The notes under the pieces were generated by a model, which had not been told where the DNA came from, ran no database searches, and was given only the letters and a program-made list of their open reading frames with translations. Below, in pieces: positions 41,068 to 49,540 of a stretch of DNA of 64,000 nt. The stretch's first letter is position 1. Each line of letters opens with the position of its first letter. The translations under genes and the position numbers were made by a program. Source of the stretch: Pedobacter miscanthi (GTDB lineage Bacteria; Bacteroidota; Bacteroidia; Sphingobacteriales; Sphingobacteriaceae); assembly GCF_003315595.1 (NCBI RefSeq), contig NZ_QNQU01000027.1:1-64000 (forward strand). Reading direction: 5' to 3'.

Positions 41068-43665
41068 ATGTCGGTACGGGGTAACCAGTTTAAAACCAAT
41101 ACATTCAGGGATAAAGGTGCGGAAGGCACAACAGGCAGGGCATCGTCTGCCCGCCAGCCAAAAGAGAAAAGAGAATTTTTACCAAGGTTCGATCTGGCAG
41201 ATGGACGTGCAATTAAAATTGTAGGGTTGTTTTTTGTGATCTTATCCCTATATTTTTTAATTGCCTTTACCTCGTATCTTTTTACCTGGCAGGATGATCA
41301 GAGTTACGTAATTGATGCTAACGGTGGCTGGGGCAATCTTTTTAAAACATCCGAAGAGCTGAAAACTGCAGGTGTTACTACTCCGGTTGTTCAGAACTGG
41401 CTGGGTAAATTTGGCGCTTTGTTATCGCATCAGTTTATTTACGAATGGTTTGGCGTGGCATCTTTCTTATTTGTTTTGGCCTTTTTTATCATTGGTTACC
41501 GTTTATTGTTTAAAGTTAAAATCCTTTCTATCTCCAAAACACTGGGTTATAGCTTTTTCTTTTTACTCTTTATTTCACTAACCTTAGGTTTTACGCATAG
41601 TTTCTGGTCAGAATCGCCGCATTATCTTGAAGGTGAATTTGGCTACTGGAGCAATAAATTATTGGGTGCTCAAATTGGAGCAGCTGGTGTAGCCGGCTTA
41701 ATTGCTTTTGCCGGATTAACCATTCTGATTATTGCTTATAATATCGATTTCAAATTCCCTGAACGCAAAGCGAAAGAAGTTTACCTGGATAATGAAACGC
41801 CCGATTATGTAAACGACATTAGGGAACATACTACAAAAAATAAAATAGTTGATGAAACTCCTGAGCCGATAGAATTCCCGGTACGCGAAAAATCGCCAAT
41901 AAACAACGAGCGCAAACAACAAAATGTGGTTTTACAACCAAGCCGTTTTGAAGAAAAAGAAGAGGCGGAAGAAACAACAGCGCCTGTAGTGCTATCACCT
42001 TTGGCAACAAACTTGCCTTTAGCCACCGCTGCGGCTGCTGCAATGCCCTTAACTGTAGAACCACCTGTTGAAGCGGAAAAGGAACCTGCATTTACGATCG
42101 AGAAAACCGAAGAAGAGAAAAAGTCAGAAGACCTGGTTGAACAGTTTGGCAATTATGATGAAAAACTGGACTTATCGGGCTATAAATATCCGACAATCGA
42201 TTTATTAGAGAATTACGGCACCAATAAAATTTCGGTAAATGCGGAAGAACTTGAAGCCAATAAAAATAAAATTGTTGAAACACTTAACCACTATAATATC
42301 GAAATTGATAAGATTAAGGCAACAATTGGCCCAACGGTTACACTTTACGAGATTATTCCTGCCCCGGGGGTTAGGATTTCGAAAATCAAAAACCTGGAGG
42401 ATGATATTGCGCTTTCGTTAGCGGCTTTGGGTATCCGTATTATTGCACCAATGCCGGGTAAGGGCACAATTGGTATTGAAGTTCCTAACCAGCATCCGGA
42501 GATGGTGCCGATGCGCAGTATTTTAAATACCGAAAAATGGACGCAAAATACAATGGATTTGCCCATTGCATTGGGTAAAACCATTAGTAACGAGGTGTTT
42601 ATTGCCGATTTAGCTAAAATGCCGCACTTATTGGTGGCAGGTGCAACCGGTCAGGGTAAATCGGTGGGTATTAACTCAATCTTGGTTTCGTTATTGTTTA
42701 AAAAACATCCTGCACAGCTAAAATTTGTATTGGTTGACCCTAAAAAGGTAGAGTTAACCTTGTTTAACAGGATAGAACGCCACTTTTTGGCAAAATTACC
42801 TGGTGAGGCTGATGCCATTATTACCGATACCAAAAAAGTAGTGAATACTTTAAATTCACTTTGTATCGAAATGGATCAGCGTTACGATCTGTTAAAAGAT
42901 GCACAGGTAAGGAATTTAAAAGAATACAACGATAAATTTATCAAGCGTAAACTTAATCCGAATAACGGTCATAGATTTTTACCTTTCATTGTACTGGTGG
43001 TGGATGAGTTTGCCGATTTAATGATGACTGCGGGTAAAGAAGTTGAAGCGCCTATTGCACGTTTAGCGCAGCTGGCGAGGGCAATCGGGATTCATTTGGT
43101 GCTGGCCACCCAGCGTCCGTCGGTAAATATCATTACCGGTACCATTAAAGCCAACTTCCCTGCTAGGCTGGCCTTTAGGGTATTATCTAAAATCGATTCG
43201 CGGACTATTTTAGACAGTGGCGGTGCGGATCAGTTAATTGGTCGCGGTGATATGCTTTTATCTACAGGTAGCGACTTAATCAGGCTACAGTGTGCTTTCG
43301 TTGATACACCTGAGGTAGACCGGATTTCTGAATATATCGGTAACCAGCGTGGTTATGCAGATGCATATCAACTGCCCGAATATATTGATGAAGCAGGGGA
43401 GGGAAGCAAGGCCGATTTCGATCCTAATGAGCGCGATAAGTTCTTTGAAGATGCTGCAAGGCTGATTGTAATGCACCAGCAGGGTTCTACCTCACTGATA
43501 CAGCGTAAACTTAAACTGGGTTATAACAGGGCGGGGCGGATTATCGATCAACTGGAAGCGGCTGGTATTGTTGGTCCGTTTGAAGGAAGTAAGGCACGCG
43601 AAGTTTTATATCCCGATGAATATTCTTTGGAACAGTTCTTGAATAGTATGGATGACAAGGATTAG
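41068..43665 (+). CDS. ftsK: DNA translocase FtsK/SpoIIIE
   Basis: An 865-residue protein. Four membrane helices lie within the first 230 residues (about 50-72, 128-150, 158-178 and 202-225), then a Glu/Pro/Ala-rich linker (about 245-365). The motor follows with Walker A GATGQGKS at 525-532 and VLVVDEFADLMM as Walker B. The C-terminal gamma winged helix (LIQRKLKLGYNRAGRIIDQLEAAGI) reads KOPS-like DNA signals. It pumps chromosome ends through the septum. It is followed by a LolA-like gene after 60 bases. Confidence 0.96.
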   Translation: MSVRGNQFKTNTFRDKGAEGTTGRASSARQPKEKREFLPRFDLADGRAIKIVGLFFVILSLYFLIAFTSYLFTWQDDQSYVIDANGGWGNLFKTSEELKTAGVTTPVVQNWLGKFGALLSHQFIYEWFGVASFLFVLAFFIIGYRLLFKVKILSISKTLGYSFFFLLFISLTLGFTHSFWSESPHYLEGEFGYWSNKLLGAQIGAAGVAGLIAFAGLTILIIAYNIDFKFPERKAKEVYLDNETPDYVNDIREHTTKNKIVDETPEPIEFPVREKSPINNERKQQNVVLQPSRFEEKEEAEETTAPVVLSPLATNLPLATAAAAAMPLTVEPPVEAEKEPAFTIEKTEEEKKSEDLVEQFGNYDEKLDLSGYKYPTIDLLENYGTNKISVNAEELEANKNKIVETLNHYNIEIDKIKATIGPTVTLYEIIPAPGVRISKIKNLEDDIALSLAALGIRIIAPMPGKGTIGIEVPNQHPEMVPMRSILNTEKWTQNTMDLPIALGKTISNEVFIADLAKMPHLLVAGATGQGKSVGINSILVSLLFKKHPAQLKFVLVDPKKVELTLFNRIERHFLAKLPGEADAIITDTKKVVNTLNSLCIEMDQRYDLLKDAQVRNLKEYNDKFIKRKLNPNNGHRFLPFIVLVVDEFADLMMTAGKEVEAPIARLAQLARAIGIHLVLATQRPSVNIITGTIKANFPARLAFRVLSKIDSRTILDSGGADQLIGRGDMLLSTGSDLIRLQCAFVDTPEVDRISEYIGNQRGYADAYQLPEYIDEAGEGSKADFDPNERDKFFEDAARLIVMHQQGSTSLIQRKLKLGYNRAGRIIDQLEAAGIVGPFEGSKAREVLYPDEYSLEQFLNSMDDKD

Positions 43666-43725
43666 ATTAAACTATTTTACAAAAATCTACTCTAACGTTT
43701 CAAAGAAAAACTTAAAAAAGAAAAG

Positions 43726-44376
43726 ATGAAGAAATTAATTTCAGCATTAATGGTTGTAGTTGCTTTTACAACATCAACTTATGCTCAAACTGATGCGAAG
43801 GCTAAAGCTATTTTAGCTGATGTGAGTAAAAAATACAAATCGTACAATATTGTAAAAACAGATTTTACTTTCACTTTGGATAACCCAAAAGCTAAAGTAA
43901 AAGAAACACAGCAAGGTACATTATATGTTAAAGCCAACTCTAATAAATATAAAGTGGCGATGACGAACCAGGAATTGTTTAGTGACGGCAAAAGCCAGTG
44001 GACTTATCTTAAAAAAGATAAAGAAGTACAGGTAAGCAATGTAGATAACAGTGGCGATGCCATTAATCCTGCTAAGATTTTTACAGTTTACGAAAAAGGA
44101 TTTAAATACATTTACACCGGCGATGAAAAAGTAGGTGGCAAAACTTACGAAATGATCGATTTAACCCCGGTTGATGCTAAAAAATCGATCTTTAAAGTTC
44201 GTTTAAGTATTGATAAAGCGGCTAAGCAGATTGCTAATGTGGTATTGTTTGATAAAAACGGCAACAAATACACTTACAATGTTAAAACTTTTTCGCCTAA
44301 CGTAAATGTACCTGAAACTACTTTTGCTTTTGATGCCAAAAAATACCCTGGTGTTGAAGTAGTAGATTTAAGATAA
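43726..44376 (+). CDS. LolA-like outer-membrane lipoprotein carrier
   Basis: A 216-residue periplasmic protein with a signal peptide (MKKLISALMVVVAFTTSTYA, cleavage before Q21). The mature part, with KAKAILADVSKKYKSYNIVKT, TLYVKANSNKYKV, SDGKSQWTY and KTYEMIDLTPVDAKKSIFKV, is the half-barrel LolA/LolB fold. It would shuttle lipoproteins across the periplasm or play a related sensing role. Its position behind ftsK is conserved in many Bacteroidota. Confidence 0.88.
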   Translation: MKKLISALMVVVAFTTSTYAQTDAKAKAILADVSKKYKSYNIVKTDFTFTLDNPKAKVKETQQGTLYVKANSNKYKVAMTNQELFSDGKSQWTYLKKDKEVQVSNVDNSGDAINPAKIFTVYEKGFKYIYTGDEKVGGKTYEMIDLTPVDAKKSIFKVRLSIDKAAKQIANVVLFDKNGNKYTYNVKTFSPNVNVPETTFAFDAKKYPGVEVVDLR

Positions 44377-44412
44377 TTGTTATTACCGCCAAGGCGGGAT
44401 GAAACCTGAAAG

Positions 44413-44441
44413 GTTCGGTTGGAAACAGCCGAACTTTTTTT
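44413..44441 (+). terminator. Terminator after the LolA-like gene
   Basis: GTTCGGTT (44413-44420) pairs with AGCCGAAC (44427-44434), including a G-T pair, followed by seven T. Confidence 0.85.
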
Positions 44442-44533
44442 GTTTTTACTAATTTGGGTTGTAATAAGAATCTAAGCTCGATGAGTTATTTAATAAAAAT
44501 ATTGTTCTACAGATGCTATTGATTAGATCGACT

Positions 44534-44599
44534 CGTCATGCTGAATTTATTTCAGCATATTTTTAGCATAAAAGACCCTGAAATAAATTCAGGGTGACG
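44534..44599. repeat. Double-hairpin REP element, copy 2 (inverted)
   Basis: Runs CGTCATGCTGAATTTATTTC ... CCTGAAATAAATTCAGGGTGACG, the reverse order of the copies at 23084-23149 and 62064-62129. Confidence 0.85.
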
Positions 44600-44795
44600 A
44601 CTGCACTATGGAGATATTGCTAAAACTAATGGATATTAATCGAACTCAGGTTAATAATTTAGATATATCTCGCTTATTTTCAATTGAACACCTCATACAC
44701 CTGAGTTCAACTAAGAAATTTGTAAATCAATATATTCTATTTACTAAAGTATAGTGAAACATAAAAAACTATATTTTTTACAAACGGATTTATGA

Positions 44796-44824
44796 ATGCT
44801 GCGCAGATTTATCTAAGTTTGTTC
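44796..44824 (+). promoter_or_regulatory. Promoter-like block before the 90-residue gene, copy 2 of a duplicated 29-mer
   Basis: ATGCTGCGCAG, then ATTTATCTAAGTTTGTTC; 28 of 29 bases equal the ftsK block. The -7 box TAAGTTTG (44814-44821) is only 5 bases before the ATG, so the mRNA should be leaderless or nearly so. Confidence 0.6.
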
Positions 44825-44826
44825 CA

Positions 44827-45099
44827 ATGTCATTGCCGCTAACAAACCATACATTAGAGAAATTAGAAGCCCTGCTTTTTGCAATGGGTTATAAGGTACG
44901 CTACGAAAAGGGAAACTTTAAAACAGGCTCCTGTTTGTTGGAACACAATAAAGTTATTGTAGTAAATAAATTTTCGAACCTGGAAGGAAAAATTGCTGCA
45001 TTGGTTACCCTGGTAAAACAGACCAATACCGATGAAAACCTGCTGGAAGAAAAACAGCGGCAGTTTTATTTATCCTTACAACAAACCGAATTATTTTAA
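44827..45099 (+). CDS. Small conserved hypothetical protein
   Basis: A 90-residue soluble protein, not named. LEKLEALLFAMGYKVRYEKGNFKTGSC is followed by a short beta stretch VIVVNKFSNLEGKI and a C-terminal helix rich in Gln/Glu. Such short genes often precede the PhnP-like metallohydrolase in Bacteroidota. The upstream block is shared with ftsK, hinting at coordinated expression. Confidence 0.75.
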   Translation: MSLPLTNHTLEKLEALLFAMGYKVRYEKGNFKTGSCLLEHNKVIVVNKFSNLEGKIAALVTLVKQTNTDENLLEEKQRQFYLSLQQTELF

Positions 45100-45148
45100 T
45101 GGAGATGCAGCAAGAGAATTATTTGGTTAGAAAGGAAAGTTTAAGCCG

Positions 45149-45913
45149 ATGAAAGTTACTTTTTTAGGTACTGGTACATCGCAGGGCGTTCCTGTAATTG
45201 CATGTAATTGTGAAGTTTGTTTATCTCCGGATAAAAAAGATAAACGTTTAAGAACTTCTATCTTAATAGAAACGGCTGATAAAACCATTGTTGTAGATAG
45301 CGGACCGGATTTTCGCTATCAGCTACTGCGCGAAAATGTAAAAGATCTGGATGCGGTTTTGTTTACGCACGAACATAAAGACCATATTGCGGGGTTAGAC
45401 GATATCAGACCTTTTAATTACCTGTTGCATAAGGTAATAGATGTTTATGCTACAGAAAGGGTTCAAACGGCATTAAAAAGAGAATTTTATTACATTTTTG
45501 CCGAAACCAAATATCATGGTTTACCGCAGATTAACCTGCATACCGTAACCAACGGCCAGGATTTTAAAATTGGGGAAAGTACAATTACTCCTTTTGAAGT
45601 CATGCACCACCTATTGCCGATTACGGGATACAGGATTGGTGATTTTACCTACATTACCGATGCAAAAACCATATCGGAAGAAAGTTTCAGCAAGATAAAA
45701 GGTTCAAAAATATTGGTGATTAATGCTTTACAAAAGGAACCGCATATTTCGCACTTTACACTTGGCGAGGCGATTGCCTTTGCAGATAAAGTAGGCGCAG
45801 CAACCACCTATCTTACGCACATCAGCCATAATTTGGGCAAGCATGAGGATATAGAAAAAGAGCTTCCAAATCATATCCGGCTGGCTTATGATGGTTTACA
45901 AATAGAATTGTAA
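45149..45913 (+). CDS. MBL-fold hydrolase, PhnP-like phosphodiesterase
   Basis: A 254-residue metallo-beta-lactamase-fold protein. The HxHxDH motif is THEHKDH (His74, His76, Asp78, His79). A Cys cluster CNCEVC (Cys19, Cys21, Cys24) matches the extra zinc site of PhnP, and YLTHISHNLGKHED near 220 gives further His. E. coli PhnP cleaves 5-phosphoribosyl 1,2-cyclic phosphate, but no phn genes are near, so the substrate here may be another cyclic or mono-ester phosphate. Confidence 0.88.
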   Translation: MKVTFLGTGTSQGVPVIACNCEVCLSPDKKDKRLRTSILIETADKTIVVDSGPDFRYQLLRENVKDLDAVLFTHEHKDHIAGLDDIRPFNYLLHKVIDVYATERVQTALKREFYYIFAETKYHGLPQINLHTVTNGQDFKIGESTITPFEVMHHLLPITGYRIGDFTYITDAKTISEESFSKIKGSKILVINALQKEPHISHFTLGEAIAFADKVGAATTYLTHISHNLGKHEDIEKELPNHIRLAYDGLQIEL

Positions 45914-45942
45914 ATCATTGTTCCGAAAATCTAAAATTAAAT

Positions 45943-45950
45943 TATATTTG
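45943..45950 (+). promoter_or_regulatory. -7 element of tRNA-Leu(GAG)
   Basis: TATATTTG, matching TAnnTTTG, 54 bases before the tRNA. The -33 side is weak (TTG ending at 45920, 22 bases away). Confidence 0.5.
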
Positions 45951-46004
45951 CAGCACAAATTTAGGTAGCAATTACCGTAGCTATCGAAATATTGTGTAAC
46001 ATAA

Positions 46005-46088
46005 ACCCAGGTGGCGAAATTGGTAGACGCACCATCTTGAGGGGGTGGCGCTGGCAACGGCGTGGCAGTTCGAATCTGCTTCTGGGTA
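46005..46088 (+). tRNA. tRNA-Leu, anticodon GAG
   Basis: Acceptor arms ACCCAGG (46005-46011) and TCTGGGT (46081-46087) pair with one G-T; discriminator A at 46088. The anticodon stem CCATC/GGTGG encloses a loop with GAG at 46039-46041. The long variable arm and GTTCGAATC T-loop fit a class II leucine tRNA reading CUC/CUU. The CCA end is not encoded. An intrinsic terminator follows directly. The downstream 4 kb is accessory in character, so this tRNA may have been an integration site. Confidence 0.95.
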
Positions 46089-46092
46089 CGGA

Positions 46093-46121
46093 GAGTTTGG
46101 TTTTACCAAACTCTTTTTTTT
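46093..46121 (+). terminator. Terminator of tRNA-Leu(GAG)
   Basis: GAGTTTGGT (46093-46101) and ACCAAACTC (46105-46113), then eight T. Parts of it recur at 47708-47737. Confidence 0.9.
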
Positions 46122-46481
46122 ATGAACCTTCATTCCCCCCGCTTCTTTAGAGGAAGGCATTTTAAATTTTATAAAGATACTATGTTGATCTCTAAAAGAC
46201 CCCTGAATTTGGTTATTACTATCAAAAGCAATAAAAATCAGCGTAAAGAAGAATCTTTATGATATCGTTTCTTAGCCAATGGTAAGTCAGATAAGAAATA
46301 GGCAAAAAAGAAAAAGCGATTAAGACCTAAATTTATGTTAATAATGATGTCTCCTTTGTCAAACATAAACAAAAAACAATTACACTTGCACCGGAAGAAT
46401 AATTCTGTTTAGGCGAAATAAAGACAGCAGCGCTGGTTAAATAAAATAACAATAAGCGAATAATTTTATCATAGGTCAAGA
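46122..46481 (+). pseudogene. Decayed ORF after tRNA-Leu, possible integrase remnant
   Basis: In the frame starting ATG at 46182, the translation reads LNLVITIKSNKNQRKEESL, stop, YRFLANGKSDKK, stop, AKKKKRLRPKF and further. The wording resembles the N-terminal arm-binding domain of Bacteroidota tyrosine recombinases (basic strands before a xNGKRxE turn), but the similarity is loose and two stops interrupt it. The place next to a tRNA supports the idea. No catalytic domain is left. Boundaries are approximate. Confidence 0.25.
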
Positions 46482-46509
46482 TTGATTTAACTTCGCCATA
46501 CTACCTTTG
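46482..46509 (+). promoter_or_regulatory. Promoter of the haloperoxidase-like gene
   Basis: TTG (46482-46484), 17 bases, TACCTTTG (46502-46509), giving a leader of about 55 bases. Confidence 0.55.
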
Positions 46510-46568
46510 ATAAAGAATAAGGCATTATACTTAAAATAATCGATCATAAACAACATAAACTTAAAACC

Positions 46569-47390
46569 ATGAGCACACTAAAATTAAAAGACGGAACAGA
46601 GATTTTTTACAAAGATCAGGGCGAAGGACCGGTATTAATGTTTCACCACGGCTGGCCGTTATCATCGGATGATTGGGATGCGCAGGTTATCTTCTTTTTA
46701 CAGAGGGGTTACCGCGTAATTACGCACGATAGAAGAGGCCATGGCCGCTCCAGCCAGAATATTTATGGACACAATATCGAAACCTATGCTGCTGATGCCG
46801 CTGAGCTGGTAGAATTTCTTGATCTGAAAGATGTTGTTCACATCGGCCACTCTACAGGTGGCGGCGAAGTAATTCGTTATATAAATAAATATGCTAAAGG
46901 CAGGGCGAAAAAAGCAGTTTTAATCAGTGCGGTTCCTCCAGTTATGGTGCAAAGCGAGCGCAACCCGGATGGGGTTCCAATTTCGGTTTTTGATGGAATC
47001 AGAGAACAAACGCTTAACAACAGGCAGCAGTTTTATATCGATTTAACCATTCCGTTTTACGGATACAACAGGGAAGGTGCCGATGTAAAAGAAGGCGTAC
47101 AGAGAAATTGGTGGAGACAGGGCATGATGGGCGGAATTGTGGCCCACTACAATGGCATTAAAGCATTTTCTGAAACTGATTTCACAGAAGACCTACAGGC
47201 AGTTGATATTCCTGTTCTGGTGCTTCATGGTGAAGACGACCAGATTGTTCCTTATCAAAATGCAGCATTAAAATCCATTAAATTGTTGAAAAATGGTAAA
47301 CTGATTACCTATCCAGGATTTTCGCATGGAATGCCAACTACCGAAGCCGAAACCATTAATAAAGATCTTTTAGAATTTATTCAGTCTTAG
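46569..47390 (+). CDS. Alpha/beta hydrolase, cofactor-free haloperoxidase type
   Basis: A 273-residue alpha/beta hydrolase, the standard length for non-heme chloroperoxidase or esterase proteins. The oxyanion region HHGWPLSSDDWDAQ is at 26-39, the nucleophile Ser95 is in GHSTGGGE, the acid is Asp224 in HGEDDQIVP and the base is His253 in GFSHGMP. The Thr-Gly-Gly-Gly sequence after the nucleophile is characteristic of this family. It sits between tRNA-Leu and a second copy of the tRNA terminator hairpin. Confidence 0.92.
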   Translation: MSTLKLKDGTEIFYKDQGEGPVLMFHHGWPLSSDDWDAQVIFFLQRGYRVITHDRRGHGRSSQNIYGHNIETYAADAAELVEFLDLKDVVHIGHSTGGGEVIRYINKYAKGRAKKAVLISAVPPVMVQSERNPDGVPISVFDGIREQTLNNRQQFYIDLTIPFYGYNREGADVKEGVQRNWWRQGMMGGIVAHYNGIKAFSETDFTEDLQAVDIPVLVLHGEDDQIVPYQNAALKSIKLLKNGKLITYPGFSHGMPTTEAETINKDLLEFIQS

Positions 47391-47407
47391 TGATCAGTTT
47401 TTTGGGT

Positions 47408-47445
47408 AAGTCAAGGTGATTTAAGAATAAATTATCTTGACTTTT
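47408..47445 (+). terminator. Hairpin after the haloperoxidase-like gene
   Basis: AAGTCAAGGTGATTT and AAATTATCTTGACTT pair over 15 bases with two G-T pairs. Only a short T tract follows, so termination may be partial. Confidence 0.55.
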
Positions 47446-47707
47446 ATAGCTCCTGATTAGTAAAAATGATTACTACGAATAATTAATTTATTAAGTTTTG
47501 CAAAGCAAAAGCCAGCGACAACAATTGCCCAAATGTTAAGATTAGAGCTAGGAGATGGCATGTGTAGACATTCTTTTTCAGTAAATCTAGGTTGATGTTT
47601 TTTAAAAAAGTCTTTAGTGTGGGGGCGCTACTGCTCCTTCATTCGGGTTGGCTAAACGCTCCAAATTTTTCAAGAACTCAAGTGATAACAGGTTTCCAAA
47701 GTGTATG

Positions 47708-47737
47708 GAGAGTTTGGTAAAAATCAAACTCTTTTTT
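47708..47737 (+). repeat. Second copy of the tRNA-Leu(GAG) terminator hairpin
   Basis: GGAGAGTTTGGT and CAAACTCTTTTTT are identical to the corresponding pieces at 46090-46121, with a different loop (AAAAAT against TTTTAC). Can itself fold (GAGTTTG/CAAACTC) and terminate. It may be the far end of an insertion beside the tRNA. Confidence 0.6.
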
Positions 47738-47754
47738 GTTATATGGTATCAGTT

Positions 47755-47826
<72 letters not shown>

Positions 47827-47989
47827 AAAAATCAAATCATTTTTATAATAGAAGTTGCCTCGATTTGCTACAGTGATTGCAATCGCATAAGGATGTTTTA
47901 CGGGTAGTTTTACATTTAAAACGGAAGATTGGGAGCTATTTTTACTATAAATAAACCTATGTTGAAAGAATAATAAATATTAGATGTAT

Positions 47990-47997
47990 TAAATTTG
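47990..47997 (+). promoter_or_regulatory. -7 element of the HEPN-like gene
   Basis: TAAATTTG, 47 bases before the GTG start. A TTG lies 25 bases upstream of it, a poor -33 spacing. Confidence 0.4.
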
Positions 47998-48044
47998 GAA
48001 ATGCCATCGCTAACTTATAGTTTAGATAAAAATTAACTCTCCAA

Positions 48045-49280
48045 GTGAAAAATAATCTAGATAAATTTAAAAAGAATAATCCTAACATAAATCTTGTTTC
48101 TGAGACAGAACATATAAATATTGAAAATCTTTGGAGTGATTCAACTTTTATGTGTCGATTCAAAATTGACCAAGATTTTACATCTTTAACAAATATTAGT
48201 TTACCACGTGAATTAGCTGCTTTATATAATAGATCTGAGAAATATTTAGAATTTATCTATCAGCCGCTACTATTGGAGAACCCAATAATAAATAGAAAAT
48301 TTACCTTTTATTATAGGGGGGTGGAGTTTATTTGCGAGTATTCTGAACCCTCTGCTGCATTAACCTTGCTTTCCGAAGGGTTTCGCGAAGTTAGCTCCAG
48401 CAGTTCAACCAACTATAGAAATTTGGTAAGAATGCGAGACTTTTATAAGGTTGACACAATGCCGGCTTTTATAAAAACATATTATACAGGTAGAACTCCA
48501 ATAGTTTTTAAGGTATCAGGTGACTTTGAATCTATAGAATATGATTTCGTTCCATTTGCCAAAAATCTCAATTTTTACATGGGTTACTTTGACAGAAAAT
48601 CACCTCATATCTTAATTTTTGAAGAGGATGATGAAGAAGAAAAGTTTAATACCCCATGTTACAGTAATGAAGGTGATTTTCCTGCTGTGTTGAATGCAAG
48701 GCAAATAGATCCTGTTCTAGTTGATCTATTTGGTGTAGCTCATTTAACGGCAAACACCCGCTTAAAATTTCTATTTTATTTTCAGGTACTTGAATATTGT
48801 TCTTATTATCACCTTACTGAAGAATTTAGAAAAAAATTAACTAATATAATCAAGAGACCGGATTTGTTGATGAATTCATCATATTATGGCAAATTGATTA
48901 CCGAAGAGTTTAAAGATAATTTTAGATTAAACGATGATTCTTCTAAATTAGAAAAGTTAATACTAGAATATATAAATATCGAGGATATAAAGACTGAAAT
49001 TATCGAAAATGCAGATTATTTTAAAAAGGATATAATCTTTGACGGAGGATTCGTGTTATCAGCAATAATTAATGACGTGAAGGATTTAGATACCCCTCCA
49101 AAAAACTTATTACGATTAATTAAAACAAATATTGAAAAAATACGTAATGTATTAGTACACATTAGAGAAAGTAGGGAAAATAAAATAATTTTACCAACTA
49201 AGAAAAATACCAATTTATTATTACCATATTTGCATTTGCTTAAGCGAGTTGCTGAGAAAGTGGCAATACAATACGAATAA
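48045..49280 (+). CDS. Putative HEPN-domain protein, possible defence or toxin function
   Basis: A 411-residue soluble protein with a GTG start. It is AT-rich, Asn/Lys/Ile-rich and differs in codon use from the surrounding core genes. The first 230 residues show beta-rich wording (RKFTFYYRGVEFICEY, HILIFEEDDEEE) that I do not recognise. The C-terminal part is helical and holds KIRNVLVHIRES, where Arg367, Asn368 and His372 make the Rx4H (RNxxxH) motif of HEPN ribonucleases and related abortive-infection proteins. The helix after it, YLHLLKRVAEKVAIQYE, also fits ApeA-like HEPN tails. Stand-alone accessory gene with its own terminator; no partner gene is seen. Confidence 0.65.
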   Translation: MKNNLDKFKKNNPNINLVSETEHINIENLWSDSTFMCRFKIDQDFTSLTNISLPRELAALYNRSEKYLEFIYQPLLLENPIINRKFTFYYRGVEFICEYSEPSAALTLLSEGFREVSSSSSTNYRNLVRMRDFYKVDTMPAFIKTYYTGRTPIVFKVSGDFESIEYDFVPFAKNLNFYMGYFDRKSPHILIFEEDDEEEKFNTPCYSNEGDFPAVLNARQIDPVLVDLFGVAHLTANTRLKFLFYFQVLEYCSYYHLTEEFRKKLTNIIKRPDLLMNSSYYGKLITEEFKDNFRLNDDSSKLEKLILEYINIEDIKTEIIENADYFKKDIIFDGGFVLSAIINDVKDLDTPPKNLLRLIKTNIEKIRNVLVHIRESRENKIILPTKKNTNLLLPYLHLLKRVAEKVAIQYE

Positions 49281-49327
49281 GAAACCTAACAATCACATTA
49301 TCATGGGAGACAGATAAACAAACATCT

Positions 49328-49346
49328 GATTAGTATAGTACTAATC
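49328..49346. repeat. Perfect palindrome GATTAGTA-TAG-TACTAATC
   Basis: Eight-base arms around 3 bases, located 48 bases after the HEPN-like gene and before its terminator. Confidence 0.6.
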
Positions 49347-49363
49347 TTATTAGTTAAAAGCTT

Positions 49364-49390
49364 AAGCCACCAAATCAGGTGGCTTTTTTG
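49364..49390 (+). terminator. Terminator of the HEPN-like gene
   Basis: AAGCCACC (49364-49371) and GGTGGCTT (49378-49385), then T. Confidence 0.85.
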
Positions 49391-49540
49391 ATTTATAGCT
49401 CTTTTTTATATTGCATTGTAGGTAATTAGTAGTCCCCCCCTAAAAATTTAGAGGCTTATCAAAATTTCGCCTATCACTGATGGCATCATTATATTAAAAC
49501 CCTCACAATCCGTAAGGGCTTTAATTGATTTACCTCCCCT

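Larger units (their letters stand above)
44377..44826. other. Intergenic region with terminator, REP element and duplicated promoter
   Basis: Holds the terminator of the LolA-like gene (44413-44441), a double-hairpin REP (44534-44599) and the promoter-like block at 44796-44824. I see nothing coding in it. Confidence 0.6.

Noticed and set aside
41805..42152. 115-codon minus-strand frame antisense to ftsK
   Set aside because: Mirror of the FtsK linker; the ftsK frame is strongly supported.
46062..46262. 66-codon frame starting inside tRNA-Leu(GAG)
   Set aside because: Begins in the tRNA and runs through its terminator. Only its later part is noted as a decayed ORF.
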